Program-made: the position numbers and the translations under genes
Part shown: positions 33,061 to 44,479 of the stretch, piece by piece
Position numbering within the stretch: the stretch's first letter is position 1
How the letters are laid out: every line of letters begins with the position of its first letter
Source: Schistocephalus solidus
Taxonomy: Eukaryota; Platyhelminthes; Cestoda; Diphyllobothriidea; Diphyllobothriidae
Assembly (NCBI GenBank): GCA_017591395.1
Contig: WEDG01005261.1
Span: 62,001 to 126,000 of the forward strand
Direction: 5' to 3'
Length of the DNA: 64,000 bases
Notes under the pieces: generated by a model
Databases searched by the model: none
What the model was told of the DNA's origin: nothing
What the model saw: the letters and a program-made list of their open reading frames with translations, nothing else

Positions 33061-35186
33061 TCGAAGGAGCGGCTTCCTTCAAGAGGAAACCTGAGGTATT
33101 CGCCTGCGGAAGCGAAACTGGCCAACCTGCCGGAAGGGCGGAAAGCTCCGGTTATCAGGGAACTGCTCCCATCGTGGCTGTCAGTGAGGCCCTATGCTGA
33201 GCAAATCACCAGCGAGAAACGCTGCCACCTGGGACGTTATTAAGAAAGAATGGCGAGACTTTATAGTCGCCATCGCCATCAAAATGATATCGTTAGACAA
33301 CTGGTCTCCCTCGCACATGATAGGAGGAGAACTTAAACGACAAGGCTGCGCATCCAGCCTCGAAGTCGTCCCTAGGGTAGGAAGCCATAAAACGAGCAAG
33401 CCGAAGTAATTTTAAGTATTTCTGAATTGCATCCGTCTCAGAAACAAGATAAACCTTCGTCTAGAGTAACGCACGGTGATTAATTCAGCCTTTGCAGCAA
33501 CTGGAAGTGTCATCCAGGCCGCTGTTGATAACATCGCTACTGATTCACGAACCATTATGAATAAATCAAGCGTCTCTCTCTCTTAAAAAAACAAGTTCAG
33601 CAGAGAACGATGACGTTTTTAATCCATTTGCTAGTTTACAGGGTAGAACAGATACAAGGAAGGGCCGAATGCGGTGGAAAGTAGAGCATGATCGGGGCCG
33701 TCAGAGCTGTCTGCGTCTCCTAACTTAACGAACCTCGTCATTGTTCAGTACAAGCCAATTGACGGAAAATTACATTATTTATCCCTTTGGGACTTCCCCA
33801 GATTTCGGGAGAATGAAACATTAGAGTGGGCCTCATGAGGCAACCTATTTCGAACTATCTCATTCGCTATCCAGGTGAAAGACGGTTAGGTTACTACTGC
33901 TCTAACTTGCCAACTGTTCCGGTCATCGGTTCAATTTCGCGCAGAAGTCTATGAACATGGCTATCACCAATTCTGAGTAGACTAGCCTCACTACTCCACG
34001 GACACATATCGTGAAATTTTGAGGAAGCCGCCAACAGTCCCCCCCTCCCCTAAAAGAAAATAGGAAGTTGTGGAGAGTGTGCAAATCACGGCAGGACTCC
34101 CTAGTCGGTAATATGAGTCAGGTTTTTCCGATCTTCTTCAGAATCACCCACACACTTAGCTAAGGTAGTGTGTTTTTCAAAAAACACAATGTGGAACCAT
34201 AGACATGATTATCAGAGTTCATCAACTGCATGAAAAAATGTCAAAATGTGGATCAGCCTCTGGCAAACTTTGTCAATAAAAAAAGTTATCGGGAAGTGTG
34301 AACCACTATGAACCCTGGAATGTTATGTTAAAAATTCAAATGTCCGGAATGAATTATTAAGATAACTAGGCAAGTCCACGACGGAATGAGTGCGTACATC
34401 ACGGACCGCGGGTTGACCTCAGAATAATTTTGAGACCGAGGTACCTACTCGCTCTCATTCTTTCAAGTTTGGTGTCTTCCGCCGTTCTGATCGATGCCTG
34501 CTATGACTAGTATTCTTGAAATGAAAACGTATACAGAACCACTGGAATCTGCTTAGTGTCCAACCTGCTCAGGCTTAAAGGCCAGTACTTAAATCCGGAG
34601 TTCGGAACCTGCATTCGCAGTCCAGTGGGTGTTGAACAACATAACTGAATAGGACACCTTTCTACCGGTTGCCAAAACCTCGATCTAACCAATAGCACAG
34701 AGAAGCTAGTGGTTGTGTAGTGGCATCTCACTTCTTCTCTTCGCATACGGAACCGGGCTAGAAGGTCGCAGCAGCTTACGTTATCAAAGAAAAATCCCTA
34801 GCCAACCGGCTCTCACTGAAGAGTAAAACGAAACCTTATAATTTTCAGTGGAAGTTTTTTCACAGATATAGATGAATTCTCATACCAATGACTAGGCACA
34901 TCCAGCAACGTCGACGTTGACGATGAAATTCCAGCCCAGATCTCCGAAACTAGCTAGACGTATTCAAAAGTCTCCACGAAGCTCGTTGGCCACCTACAAA
35001 TTCATCATGGTGGGGCTGAAGTAACAGGACCAGATTATCCGGTCAACACTTATCATGCATAGTATGTGATTTATCTCATGAAACGCTATGACGGAAATTG
35101 AAACCGTCAGTTGTCGGCCTGACAGATGCTGCACATTCTATTTATTGGCCTAAGCTATTCCGGAAAATGTAGGGTTGTCTTGCATA
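33061..35186. other. No gene recognised
   Basis: The first 350 bases (33061-33410) are open in several frames on both strands and are more GC-rich than what follows, but no protein family is apparent. The rest is AT-rich with nothing recognised. Confidence 0.45.
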
Positions 35187-35532
35187 GCCGCCTAAATATG
35201 ACAGGGGAACAGGAACTCCCCTAAATGCTTGCGGCTTTGCGCAAAATTCCGGTTAAGTATTGAGGTGAAGTTTAGGGTTAAGAGTAGGGTTAGGTTTAAG
35301 GTTGGAGTTAGGGTTAAGAGTATGTTAAGAGTTAATGCTTTGGGTTCGTGTTAACCGTAGTGTTTAGTTTTAGGATAGGGCAAAGATTAATATTAAGACT
35401 ACAATTTAGTCTTATGTAAGATTTAGGGCTAGGCTTACGTTATGTGAATGTTTACCCTTCCTGAAATTTATCGCAAGGCTTCCTAATTTAAATTGATGGC
35501 GCTGTTCCCGTCCCGTGTCGTGTTTAGGCGGC
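35187..35532. repeat. Repeat family T, copy 5 (best-preserved ends)
   Basis: The 346-base element starts with GCCGCCTAAA and ends with its exact inverse TTTAGGCGGC. Inside, the left arm reads ACAGGGGAACAGGAAC and TGCGGCTTTGCGCAAAATTC. The reversed right arm reads ACACGGGACGGGAACAGCG and GGAAGCCTTGCGATAAATTT. The core holds TTAGGGTTAAG, GTAGGGTTAGG and GAGTTAGGGTTAAG. A target-site duplication is not obvious. No coding frame crosses the element. Confidence 0.85.
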
Positions 35533-35639
35533 CAAACAAGAAAGGAGAAAATACTTCTTTCACACGCAGAACATGTTTATAAATATTTCTTGGTCAACCT
35601 GTTTAAAAATTTAAGCGGAAAGCTATGTTACCTTGAAAC

Positions 35640-35985
35640 CCTGCGGTTTTCAATTTTGGCGTGCTGCAGTGAGTTTCCCCCGCCGGCGCATCGTGGATGC
35701 AGAGCTTCGTTTATTTTGCTGCGGGTAGTTACTGTCGTAATTAAGAATTTGCCACATGTTCATCGGTTTTCCGTAGACTAACGCTGTCGTTTTGCCGTCC
35801 AGTTGACAGTAGACGATGAGATCCAAGAACAGAAGTCTGTCCTCCAGTTCCTCTTCCGTCGTGGACTGTAAATTGGGGACGATCGATCCTAGTGGTTCTT
35901 TGTAGTAAGTACTATAACAGTCTATAATGACGAAGGTTTTGTCTACTGAGCGTGCCCGGAACTCCTATTCGTACCCCTCAACATG
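35640..35985 (-). pseudogene. Penelope-like reverse-transcriptase fragment (second element)
   Basis: On the - strand it reads FRARSVDKTFVIID, corresponding to the RT motif C region where the intact element at 16.9 kb has FWMRYVDDTFVII. It then reads LLFLDLIVYCQLDGKTTALV, YGKPMNM and QILNYDSNYP, the same order as FLDVQIS...GTLQTGV...ILHYNSNHP there. The second catalytic aspartate is replaced (VDK). The flanks toward 36050 may hold more of the domain in shifted frames. It is a short, dead fragment that lies next to family T copy 5. Confidence 0.65.
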
Positions 35986-36049
35986 ACGTCAAAATTGACA
36001 CCATCCTCTCATCCGTTTCGATTGCGACCGCCTTCATTTAGCCAAGAAA

Positions 36050-36780
36050 TTGCTCTGATGACCGCACTGCCGATTGAGCCCGAGGTAAGGAGGCTTTTGG
36101 CTTATGGCATAACCAGCTTGCAATCCGGTATGTGGGCGTAAGTGAGACGATTTGGCGGAGGGCAGAATCTGACTTTTGTGCCTCTTTTGGTTCACAGATG
36201 CAGTGCCAACTATAAGATGTGCCTCTCTTGCAATCCTCATGTAAACACAGGGTTGGCAAAAACAAACGATACTCCGTCATGTTCGGCGAATGACAAGGGT
36301 GGTAATATAAGTTTGCCGCCGTTTGGAAAAATACACGCAAAGTGCTGGGGGCAGCAGGTGCTTGTTACACGCTCTACGTAATGGAACCATTTTCCGTCTG
36401 CTCCTCAGATGTAAACGTTGTGACAGAACATTGTAATAGAAGGGGCCAACTTGGTTCTCTACTGGAACGAGAATCAGACTGCGATGGCTTTTTAAGCTGT
36501 GGTCGTCATCATGACCGCCTTCCCTTGACAGATGCGAGACCCCTCTTTGACGCCTAGTTCACGCAGAGTGGGAGATCATCACATTCAGAATAAAGCCTTT
36601 ACGACATTTTACAGCATAGCTTTAGCAGGGGCTTAGTGTGGACAGACCACTGGCACATGTTAGAAGGAATACAGTGAGATCCTGTAGGTGCCAAACTCCA
36701 GCCGCATGTTGCAACGCTGAACCGCTCCCGACTAATTGCACGTGCAAACCAGTGGCGGCGAACCATAATTAAGGTTCCCT
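36050..36780. other. No gene recognised
   Basis: Overlapping open frames occur on both strands at 36034-36340 and 36342-36557. They have no motif I can name and may include decayed Penelope sequence upstream of the fragment at 35640-35985. Confidence 0.4.
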
Positions 36781-36783
36781 CAC

Positions 36784-37020
36784 ACATGGCCTCGTTGGAG
36801 GCGCTGTGACGACTCGACACTGTCACACACCTTGGACGCCACCCTCACAGCTGCGGACGTACCCTCGTCCGGCTGTTAACTTCTTCCAACCCCCTCTCCG
36901 ATAGTTCTGTACAGAATACATTATCTTCCCAAATGACATTAAATTCCTCCTCTCATACGGACGCGGACCAGAAGGCCGTAGTGGCTAGGGTCGTCCCTTA
37001 TAAATTAAGTTTGGTGCGAT
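36784..37020 (+). repeat. Repeat family B, copy 2
   Basis: It reads GGCCTCGTTGGAGGCGC, CACACACCTTGGACGCC, GGACGTACCCTCGTCCGGC, TAGTTCTGTACAGAATACAT and GGACCAGAAGGCCGTAGTGG, and ends near GGTGCGAT. All blocks match 47832-48080 in order. Confidence 0.75.
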
Positions 37021-37324
37021 AAGTCCCCCCTCAAATCCGACTGAACACTTATTGTTGACACAAACAGTAGTATATAGCGCTTCGTACCTCCCAGGACAGA
37101 GCATAAATCGCCCCTAGGTAGGACGCCGGTGACCCCATCTAACTGGGATCCTAATACAATTCGGGCTTACTCCAGACCTTGCATACACTCGGTAAAACCT
37201 GGGTAATTTATACGTAAGAAGGTCACGTGCGTCATTCGTAGCCAGGAGGTTTGGCTTTCTGGGCCACTGCGCGCACGCCCACCTTCATGCATCCGGATTT
37301 TGTTTTCCCATTGAAGTACGGTGG

Positions 37325-37610
37325 ATATGGATATGGACCCCACAGAGTGGGAGCGCCAAAAAGACCACATTAAGAAGGGGCCATTGCAGCCTAGCTCTTA
37401 GTGCGTCAGTCAGCCACTCCACATAAAACACACACTGGGTTGACCGCACGGTTCAAGTTATCCCGTCAGTTGAAAACATTCCAAGCCACGGCCTTTAGTG
37501 CAACATGAAAGTTTCAAACATGTCAGTTTTTTATAGGAAGGAAAATGCGCTGCATCGCTGACCTCAATCTCTCCCCCACCCCCGCCGTCACACCACTGTC
37601 CAAGCCGGTC
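37325..37610 (+). repeat. Repeat family A, copy 5 (second half of the unit)
   Basis: It reads GGACCCCACAGAGTGGGAGC, GGGGCCATTGCAGCCTAGC, GTGCGTCAGTCAGCCACTCC, GGTTGACCGCACGGTTCAAG and AAGCCACGGCCTTTAGTGC. These match the second half of copy 1 (19230-19400) and continue loosely to 37610. Confidence 0.75.
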
Positions 37611-37619
37611 TGTGCTCAC

Positions 37620-38030
37620 ATCTTGCATGTGTTAGATAGCCAGAGGTCACGCTAAGAAGGAGCCATCTCAGCCTGACTCTCAGACCACCAGTCAGCCACT
37701 CTACACAACACACATTGGACTGAGTGCGAGGTCTACGTGTAAATGTCAGTTGACAACCTGCCAACCCGGCAGTTCGACCGTCGATTTCGACGAGGTCCAC
37801 CGTATGCTCCACACCGGGTGGTGCAGGGACGGTGACTTGCGCGTGAATTAGTTTTAAGTGATAGTAGCCTTGCGCTGCAGCTACCGCACTCTCTCCTCCT
37901 CCCCCACCTGAGCCCGGTGTCAAGACAGAGTCAAGAAGACCGGAGATGGGAAAGGGCGCAGGTGGCTGGCGCGGCCGGAGCCGCCCCTGGGCGTGCCACC
38001 ACACCTGCCAACCCACAGCGCTTATCGCAA
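37620..38030 (+). repeat. Repeat family A, copy 6 (second half followed by first half)
   Basis: It opens with second-half words (GAAGGAGCCATCTCAGCCTG, GTCAGCCACTCTACACAAC) and then runs into first-half words (CGGCAGTTCGACCGTCG, GGTGCAGGGACGGTGACTTG, CGTGAATTAGTTTTAAGTG, CGGTGTCAAGACAGAGTCAA, GAAGACCGGAGATGGG, CCACCACACCTGCC). This order is the reverse of copy 1, as if a tandem unit had been cut at a different point. Confidence 0.75.
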
Positions 38031-38179
38031 CATGATATTCTAAAGCTCAGATCACACATGCAACAGAGGAATCACACGGAGAAGGAGTTGAGGATCATAC
38101 TTTCCTCTACATCAGATATGAAGGCTGAAAGCATGTTTTGTTTGGTGTTGCGTTTGCTCATATGAGGTGCAGAGGCTGA

Positions 38180-39830
38180 TGAGGGAAGATGTAGTGTTGT
38201 GGTATAACCGGCGGTGTTCTACCGCAGTTTTTCAGGGAGACGGATGTGACCTAATAGGCCCAGGCGGCGTGTGCATGTGCGTGAGCAGTGCGGACAGTTG
38301 AGTCGGATGCGGCGGGTGTATTTTAGTGCTCCCGAAAATGGTTCACCGGTCTCTGTACGATGGATTCACAACGGACCGACCAGGCCGATGCGTGATGTGC
38401 ATGTGCGGTGACAAACGAGGACAGGATAGGTCAGGAGGTGCTGAGTCAGCGGAGGTTGGCCTGTTGGTACTGGTAGTCGGGCTCATAGGAGGACTATGGG
38501 AGTAGTTTATGGGAAGATGTGTTACATCCGTTGGCATCAAGGTGGATTCCACTTTTTTGGATGTGCGTAGAGCCGGGCAGGCCCATACGGTGAGTGAATG
38601 CGCAGGATCAGTGAGGGCAGTGGAGGCGGCGGTCTTTTCAGTGTGTTGGTGCTTCAGGCATTGGTTCACCAGTCTCTGTTCGATGGCGAAAGGTCGTTTG
38701 GGAAGTCGCTCATCGTCTATTCTTACCAGGTGGACGCTTCATCGCAGGTGCACTTGCGTCAGCATGACATGGATCTTGAGGATTCCGGTCCGCTCCAGGA
38801 CTTCCGTGTGCAGGATCCTGTCTTGCCATCTCAGCTACAGTATTCTGCGGCGGTAGCTGAGATGAAATTAATTCAGCTTCCTGAATTTGTTCGAGTAGAC
38901 GGTCCAGGTCTCCGCTCCGTAAAGGAGTGTCGTCAAGACGACGGCCTTGTACATCTCCAGTTTGGTGTTCAGGTGAATACCGTGGCGATTCAATACGGAG
39001 GCCTGCAACCGGCCAAAGGCATGGCTGGCTTTGAAGATCCGTTGAGACACCTGATCGTCGATTATCGTGTTGCGTGACAGCGTGCTTCCTAGAAAAGCAA
39101 AGTTTTCCACATTTTAAGTTGAACGCCATTTAAATCAATTCGAGGAGCATTTTATTCTGAAATGGGTGGCAGTTGGTGCATCGCCACTGATTCTGTTGTA
39201 TTGTTAATATAAAATTGGCGCAGCCTGCGGCGAAGAGGTCATAGTGTTAAGGGCACAGTCATCCGCGAAGAGCAATTCATTGACCGTAGTCGTATACACA
39301 CGCATTGGAGCCTGCGTATACCGACTGTTGAGAAGGTGTCCGTCAGTTCTGTAGGCGATGAAGATTCCAGGACACTCATCACACTAGGCGTCCATCAGCA
39401 TAGTAGAGAACATGAGATTAAAGAGGGTGGGTGCCATTACGCAGCCCTGCTTCACTCCGTTGGTCACTGTGAATGCTTCGCACACTGTTCCATTGTCAGT
39501 GACGCGCGCCATCATCCCGTTGTGAAGCTGACACACCATGTGAGTGAATCGCTCGGCAAAGCCGAATTGCTGCATCATTTTCCACAGTCCATCACGATTC
39601 ACAATGTAAAAGACTTTCGTAAGATCTACGAAGGTTGTGTAAAGGTGGGTTCGCATTTCCTGGCACTTCTCTTGTAGCTAGTGAGTGATGAAAATCGTGT
39701 CACTTGTTCCGCGGTGTCGTAGTAAGCTACATTGGCTTTCCGGGACTCCCGGCTGAAGGTGACCTATAGACAATTGCAAAGGATACGGGCGAAGTTCTTT
39801 CCGGCAATGCTGAGCACGAACGTCAGTTTG
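38180..39830 (-). pseudogene. RTE-like LINE: reverse transcriptase with C-terminal zinc-finger tail
   Basis: On the - strand, from 39830 down, the RT blocks appear in the expected order: LSIAGKNFARIL, then FVDLTKVFYIVNRDGLWKMM, GMMARVTDNGTVC and NGVKQGCVMAPTLFNLMFS. After a frame change come [45 protein letters not shown] and, in another frame, RWSVHL...DDERLPKR. The last part (38400-38230) reads a degenerate C...C zinc finger, then RLNCPHCSRTCTRRLGLLGH, the C2H2-type tail typical of this LINE type in flatworms. The catalytic YADD segment (39110-39330) is decayed and the motif-A DxxKAFD reads DLTKVFY. At least four frameshifts are present, so it is dead. Its 5' side ends against a family A repeat at 39818. 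Confidence 0.85.
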
Positions 39831-40010
39831 ACCGTCGTAATTCGACGATGTCCACCGTATGCTTCACAGAAGTGTGGTGCAGGGACGGTGACTTGTGCGC
39901 AAATTAGTTTTGAGTGATAATAGACTCGCACGGCATCCACCGTACTCGCTCTTCCCTTACCCGCTTAAGTCCTGTGTCACGATGACCGGAGGCGGGTTTG
40001 GGCACCGATT
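39818..40010 (+). repeat. Repeat family A, copy 7 (first half)
   Basis: It reads GTCAGTTTGACCGTCGTAAT, GATGTCCACCGTATGCTTCA, GGTGCAGGGACGGTGACTTG, AAATTAGTTTTGAGTGATA, GGCATCCACCGTACTCG and ACGATGACCGGAGGCGGG. It is the closest relative of copy 6 and adjoins the 5' end of the RTE-like LINE. Confidence 0.8.
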
Positions 40011-40014
40011 AATT

Positions 40015-43000
40015 GTCTCCCACGAAGTGGGGTGCAGCATGATCCTGCACCTAGGCGTACCCAAGTTGGGCCCACGCACCCCCAACCCCATGTTTGGCAT
40101 TTGTTAAGGGACTTCATCCAAAATAATGCCTGCCGCATTCTGATTTGCCCCCTGTTGGTTTAGCGCATCTACCGCACACACGCACTGATGGGTCTTCTCT
40201 GGGCAAGGAGCGGACATCCCTGCTGTGGTAAAATTACAAAAAGAGCAGTAGTGAGTGATCACGGGTTGTCGGCTGTGGTGACATGCTGTCTGTGATCACG
40301 TTTTGTTATATTTGAGGAGAAGGTTATGGCTTAAAGTAGATACATTGCCCGAGGAAACACCTTATGTGTTCACGTGACAGGATTCACAAAATGGTCTTGT
40401 AGTTTTTCCGGATGATTGATGTCACCGGTCTTGATGTCATTTCCAACATTACAGTTGTTGTGCATTACTGACCGACAACAGGATCTGATGATAAAATAAA
40501 AGAGGAATTTGGACGCACTTATAGAAAGGTTCGAAGGTGTCTTACTATCTGAACAATGCCTCCGCGAGGAGAGTCCTTCCTCTCTGAGCAGAGGAAAGGT
40601 TCAGAGAGTTTTTAAATGGTGGACAACTTCGCTACACCGAGAGATTGGTCGTCACAAATGGGCGTTTCGGACGTCTACGAAGATTGAGATAACATTTAAC
40701 TTGAAATAAGGTCCCACGGGAAGTTAAATAGACGACACGTTTGTCCAAATACGCTGGCTTATCTCAACGGTAAACTCCTATATAATGGCCATAATACACT
40801 CAGGATTCAGAAAAAGAAGATGCGATCACTGGAACACGCCTGTTTGCTTCTATCAACACTCAGGCTTGTTCTTGCAAGGGCTCCGACTGCGAGTTGCCTA
40901 AAAAGGCGTGACCTAGGTTAAGGATCATAAAACTGCCAGGCGCTTGCTGCCGTTCGTACTCAACTGCACGACTGTATTGCCGCAGACGAAAATCAACTCT
41001 GTGGCAGATTCTGTCAAAGGCAATACGCTCAAAATAAAGGAACTTCCTTGAGTATCTCACAACAGTTAATGGCCAAAAGCAGGCACTGCCGCAGGCCTTA
41101 GAGCTCCTGGTAAACAATTGGACAGATTCAAGGTGAGTTGGTCTTCAGCTGCCAGGAATGTGAGATCGCGCGTTAGACACAGCCAGACCCCAATGAATAC
41201 TAGAGTAAAAATGCTTAAGAATTCGAACGTGCTTCTGCTGACGGTGAGAACAGAGAGCCGTACCGTAGTTTAAAATTAAGCCGGTTGGCCATTCCACCGA
41301 CCAACGGCCTGAGAAGGTCAGGGTGTTTTCATGACGTCACCCCCTCCTCTCTCAGGCTTTCTAGGTGGGTAGGCTTGGGTCTCCTGTACCAGAGTATAAA
41401 TTTGACTGTCGACAGGGTTTAACGCATCGATGCTTAACTCGATACTGAAACGGAAGAAAAGCCGGATATCTGGCATGAACTACATTCTACCGGAAATCCA
41501 TAAGTGCGTTTTGGTAGGACTTGCTAACAGATAACACGGTTTTTGGGGAGCATTTAGGGAACAAAGACCTCCGACGCGATTAAAGATACACAAACACTAA
41601 CCTCGTAATCACAATTGATGACAGTTTACTATTCGATAGCAATTATATAATCAATCACCTTGTCACTGTCACCTCAATCAGATCCGCTGTAGCAAACTTG
41701 CGAAAAGAACGGATCCCTTTGAACTCCCTTGGGTCTTTTCTGCTGCACCATGGCAGGTAAGCACAGATGGCCTGAACCAAAATCCATAGGAATGACAAGA
41801 TAGAGGTATTAGAGGTCAACTCCGGCAATCGCCATGATAGGCTGAGATTTTAGTTTACATGTCAGTGGTGACAGGCCATGACCTGTTTATCACGAATTTT
41901 AGTTAAAAACAGCCGACGATGCAGTATTGGGGAAGCCCTTGTTAGAGATGAAGTGTGTGTTGTAGCGCCTCCGTAAGTTGTAACTGATGAGGACGACCGC
42001 GTCTCCACGTCTGTCTCAGTAGTCGGCTTGCACGCCTACTGCCTCCACACCTCGTGTGCACGACTGGCTGCTATCATCGGTGCCTCACCAGAGGCTGGAT
42101 GCCGCTTGCTGGAGTGCGGACTGGTTTTCTGACTGACCAAGCCTCATCGATCCTGGCGACACCGTTGTACAACCACGACACGTAGGGCACACGAAGCTGA
42201 TGTACCCCATCGCCAACAAAACTCCACCGGCTGACCTCTGAGCTGCTTGTACTCTTTTTCCGATATGATGAACTTTATTCTACAAATCCTGTTCCAGTGA
42301 GGCAAAATTTTGAACACGCGTTGCCATCATCCCCGCACGAGCCCCTAAGAGGTGGGGCAGTTTCAACAGCAGATGAAGTTGGATTAAAGTCAACATAAAA
42401 ATGGTAATGCTCACTCCGAGTTACGCAGACAGCCATTTATAATTTGTCGCCTTAGACAGTGCGACGTTTGTTCCGGCGGGCAGCCTCGGCAAAATGCATG
42501 CCGAAAGGCCTCATAAGCAGCCAAGGGAATACTGAACCTGACCAGAAAAGCAACCCGGTTTATGCGGCTATCGCTCCAGCACAGCGAAACCTCTGAAGAA
42601 GGCATGAGTGAAAATGCCAAAATTTAGAGCGGATGGGGTTTCCAATAAGCTTGCATAAGATTTGCCTAGATAACGGCTGATTGTGACTGTTCCTCTAACC
42701 GGTATCCCCACGCTCATCTAAAAGGGAAAACAGCCAACTGCGCCGTACCCTCCTCGCTGATTTGGTTGGATGCTGCATCAACCCGAAAGCCAAGTGTTCC
42801 AGATGTCATATCGCGTGCACTCGGTTTTGGCTGGCAAATAATTCCCAGGTGGTCCACTAAAGACATGGTGAAAGATGATATCGAGCGCATTCCTGGTCCT
42901 TCGGTTTGGTGGACTGGTGTGCGAAATGGTTCTACTTTCGCTCGAGTCTTCTGTCTAGAGAGAACAGTCGAGAGGGATAATTCGTCATGCGTTAAACCCG

Positions 43001-43645
43001 ACAAAGGGAGGCGGTTAAATATACAACGATTGAAGCAATCAAAAGTGATAGATTCCATACACTCTTTATTGGCGCGCATCAGTGTGTGGGAATACGAAGT
43101 TCACTATAAGTGTTGCTTACCTTGAGCGTGATGTGACCACAAACTGGCAAATCCCTTGGGGTTGTCCTATTCAATGTAAGAAAAAGGACCAAACAGGATT
43201 TGGTAGTGTGTTCACTATTCACGGGCGTCTTCACCGATCACGTTTTTCCTTTTCCAGAGATGACAGCAGGCTCTAGAAAAATCATTTCAGGTGGATGTTC
43301 AGTTGACATGCAAGCCGTACCAGAAAATCTTTTAAATACACCATACCCTCTCACCGACAGTTGGACTCTGCCAGTGTGCATGTCAGTAAACTACATCAGC
43401 ATTACCGAGAGAAGCCAAGTTAAGGCCCTATATAGGACCAGAAGTACACGACTGGTTTAGACGGCGGAAAATGGCTTACCCCACTAAAACAGTACAGATG
43501 GAACTTTGTTTACTGACACGTTTTTGCGGAGTAAAACGGATCCAGACATTTCCCTATTTTGTAAAAATGCCTCTCGGAGAGCAGATCACCGAGTGATGGT
43601 GAATACGCCGATGCTCTGGCCTCTGGACTGGCGTATGGACAACTG
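40015..43645. other. No gene recognised
   Basis: This is the longest interval without an assignable feature in the middle of the window. Open frames at 40860-41117 (-), 42714-43079 (-) and 42766-43125 (+) have no motif I know. A segment near 41600-41700 (+) reads LVITIDDSLLFDSNYIINH, faintly like a CR1 reverse-transcriptase segment, but it is too short to call. Confidence 0.45.
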
Positions 43646-43655
43646 CCACTGGCTG

Positions 43656-43697
43656 GTGCAGCCACTCGATGCAGCCACTCGATGCAGCCACTCGAGC
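43656..43697. repeat. Short tandem repeat, about three units of 13 bp
   Basis: CAGCCACTCGATG is repeated, with the last copy ending CTCGAG. It lies at the start of the first long direct repeat at 43674. Confidence 0.9.
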
Positions 43698-43743
43698 TTT
43701 TGCCTGTTTCAGGGTATCGGGAGCGCTTGAAAAAGGTTGCTGG
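43674..43743 (+). repeat. 70 bp exact direct repeat, left copy
   Basis: It runs from GCCACTCGATGCAGCCACTC through CTTTTGCCTGTTTCAGGG to GAAAAAGGTTGCTGG. It is identical over 70 bases to 44407-44476. The sequence differs immediately on the right side; the left side also contains GGCTGG just upstream in both. Confidence 0.95.
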
Positions 43744-44406
43744 CCCCTCGATGAACTGTTAACTAACATAAATGAAGTGTAGGATTTTTAGTATAATAAA
43801 GTTAATCCATCCGAATTTACTCCGATATTGCTCAGGGCTTGTAGCCATTTTATTCTTCAGATAGGCTACAATTGTTTCATTTCATCTGCCGTAGATGTGC
43901 TATTTAATGAAACTTTTAAAAATTATAAAATGTTAATTCGTTTATTAAAATTGCTTAAGTTGAAGTTTAAAGTTTATTATCGTGCAGAATGATATCTTAA
44001 TATTTTTAGTCAGTGCAACTGTCTTTCTTTTAAATGGGCTTCTTAACGGCCACCTTTACGACTGAACCCTGTAAAAATGAACCATGTAAATGGTTTTAAT
44101 TTTTTTATAGCTTTTCAGCTTCTAATAAATTCACTCAAATTTTTCCAGAAAGGCTGGCTAGAAATAAATGTTTGGTATATATTTAGTAGTTTTAAGAAAG
44201 TGTATATTTTGGTTTAAACCTTTTTCATCTCCAATAATTTTTAACCAAATTTGATGGTGCGCTTAGCCTACAGGTTTTCAAGGAAAAAGCAGTAAAGTTA
44301 CTGTTTAAGTTAAAGCATACGTTTCTATACACTTTTAGTAACACGTGATGTATGGTTTATAACATTATGTCGTGAATGTGGACCATGTTGTATATTTTCC
44401 AGGCTG
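43744..44406. other. AT-rich segment between the two 70 bp direct repeats
   Basis: About 663 bases, strongly AT-rich, with no open frame of note. It does not show inverted ends or a protein similarity. It resembles ordinary AT-rich sequence elsewhere in the window, not a known element. Confidence 0.6.
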
Positions 44407-44476
44407 GCCACTCGATGCAGCCACTCGAGCTTTTGCCTGTTTCAGGGTATCGGGAGCGCTTGAAAAAGGTTGCTGG
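44407..44476 (+). repeat. 70 bp exact direct repeat, right copy
   Basis: It is identical to 43674-43743. The flank on the right (TGTTCCACAATTTAAC) is unrelated to the flank of the left copy (CCCCTCGATGAACTG). Confidence 0.95.
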
Positions 44477-44479
44477 TGT

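Noticed and set aside
32905..33243. Proline- and leucine-rich + strand frame, and glycine/arginine-rich - strand frame
   Set aside because: They are products of the (CCT)n microsatellite and its phase shift.
41595..41760. Faint CR1-like RT segment on the + strand (ITIDDSLLF)
   Set aside because: The match is a single short block and the neighbouring expected blocks are absent.
41976..42010. CTGATGAGGACGACC, resembling the first hammerhead block
   Set aside because: No GAAA at the right distance and no stem II pairing.
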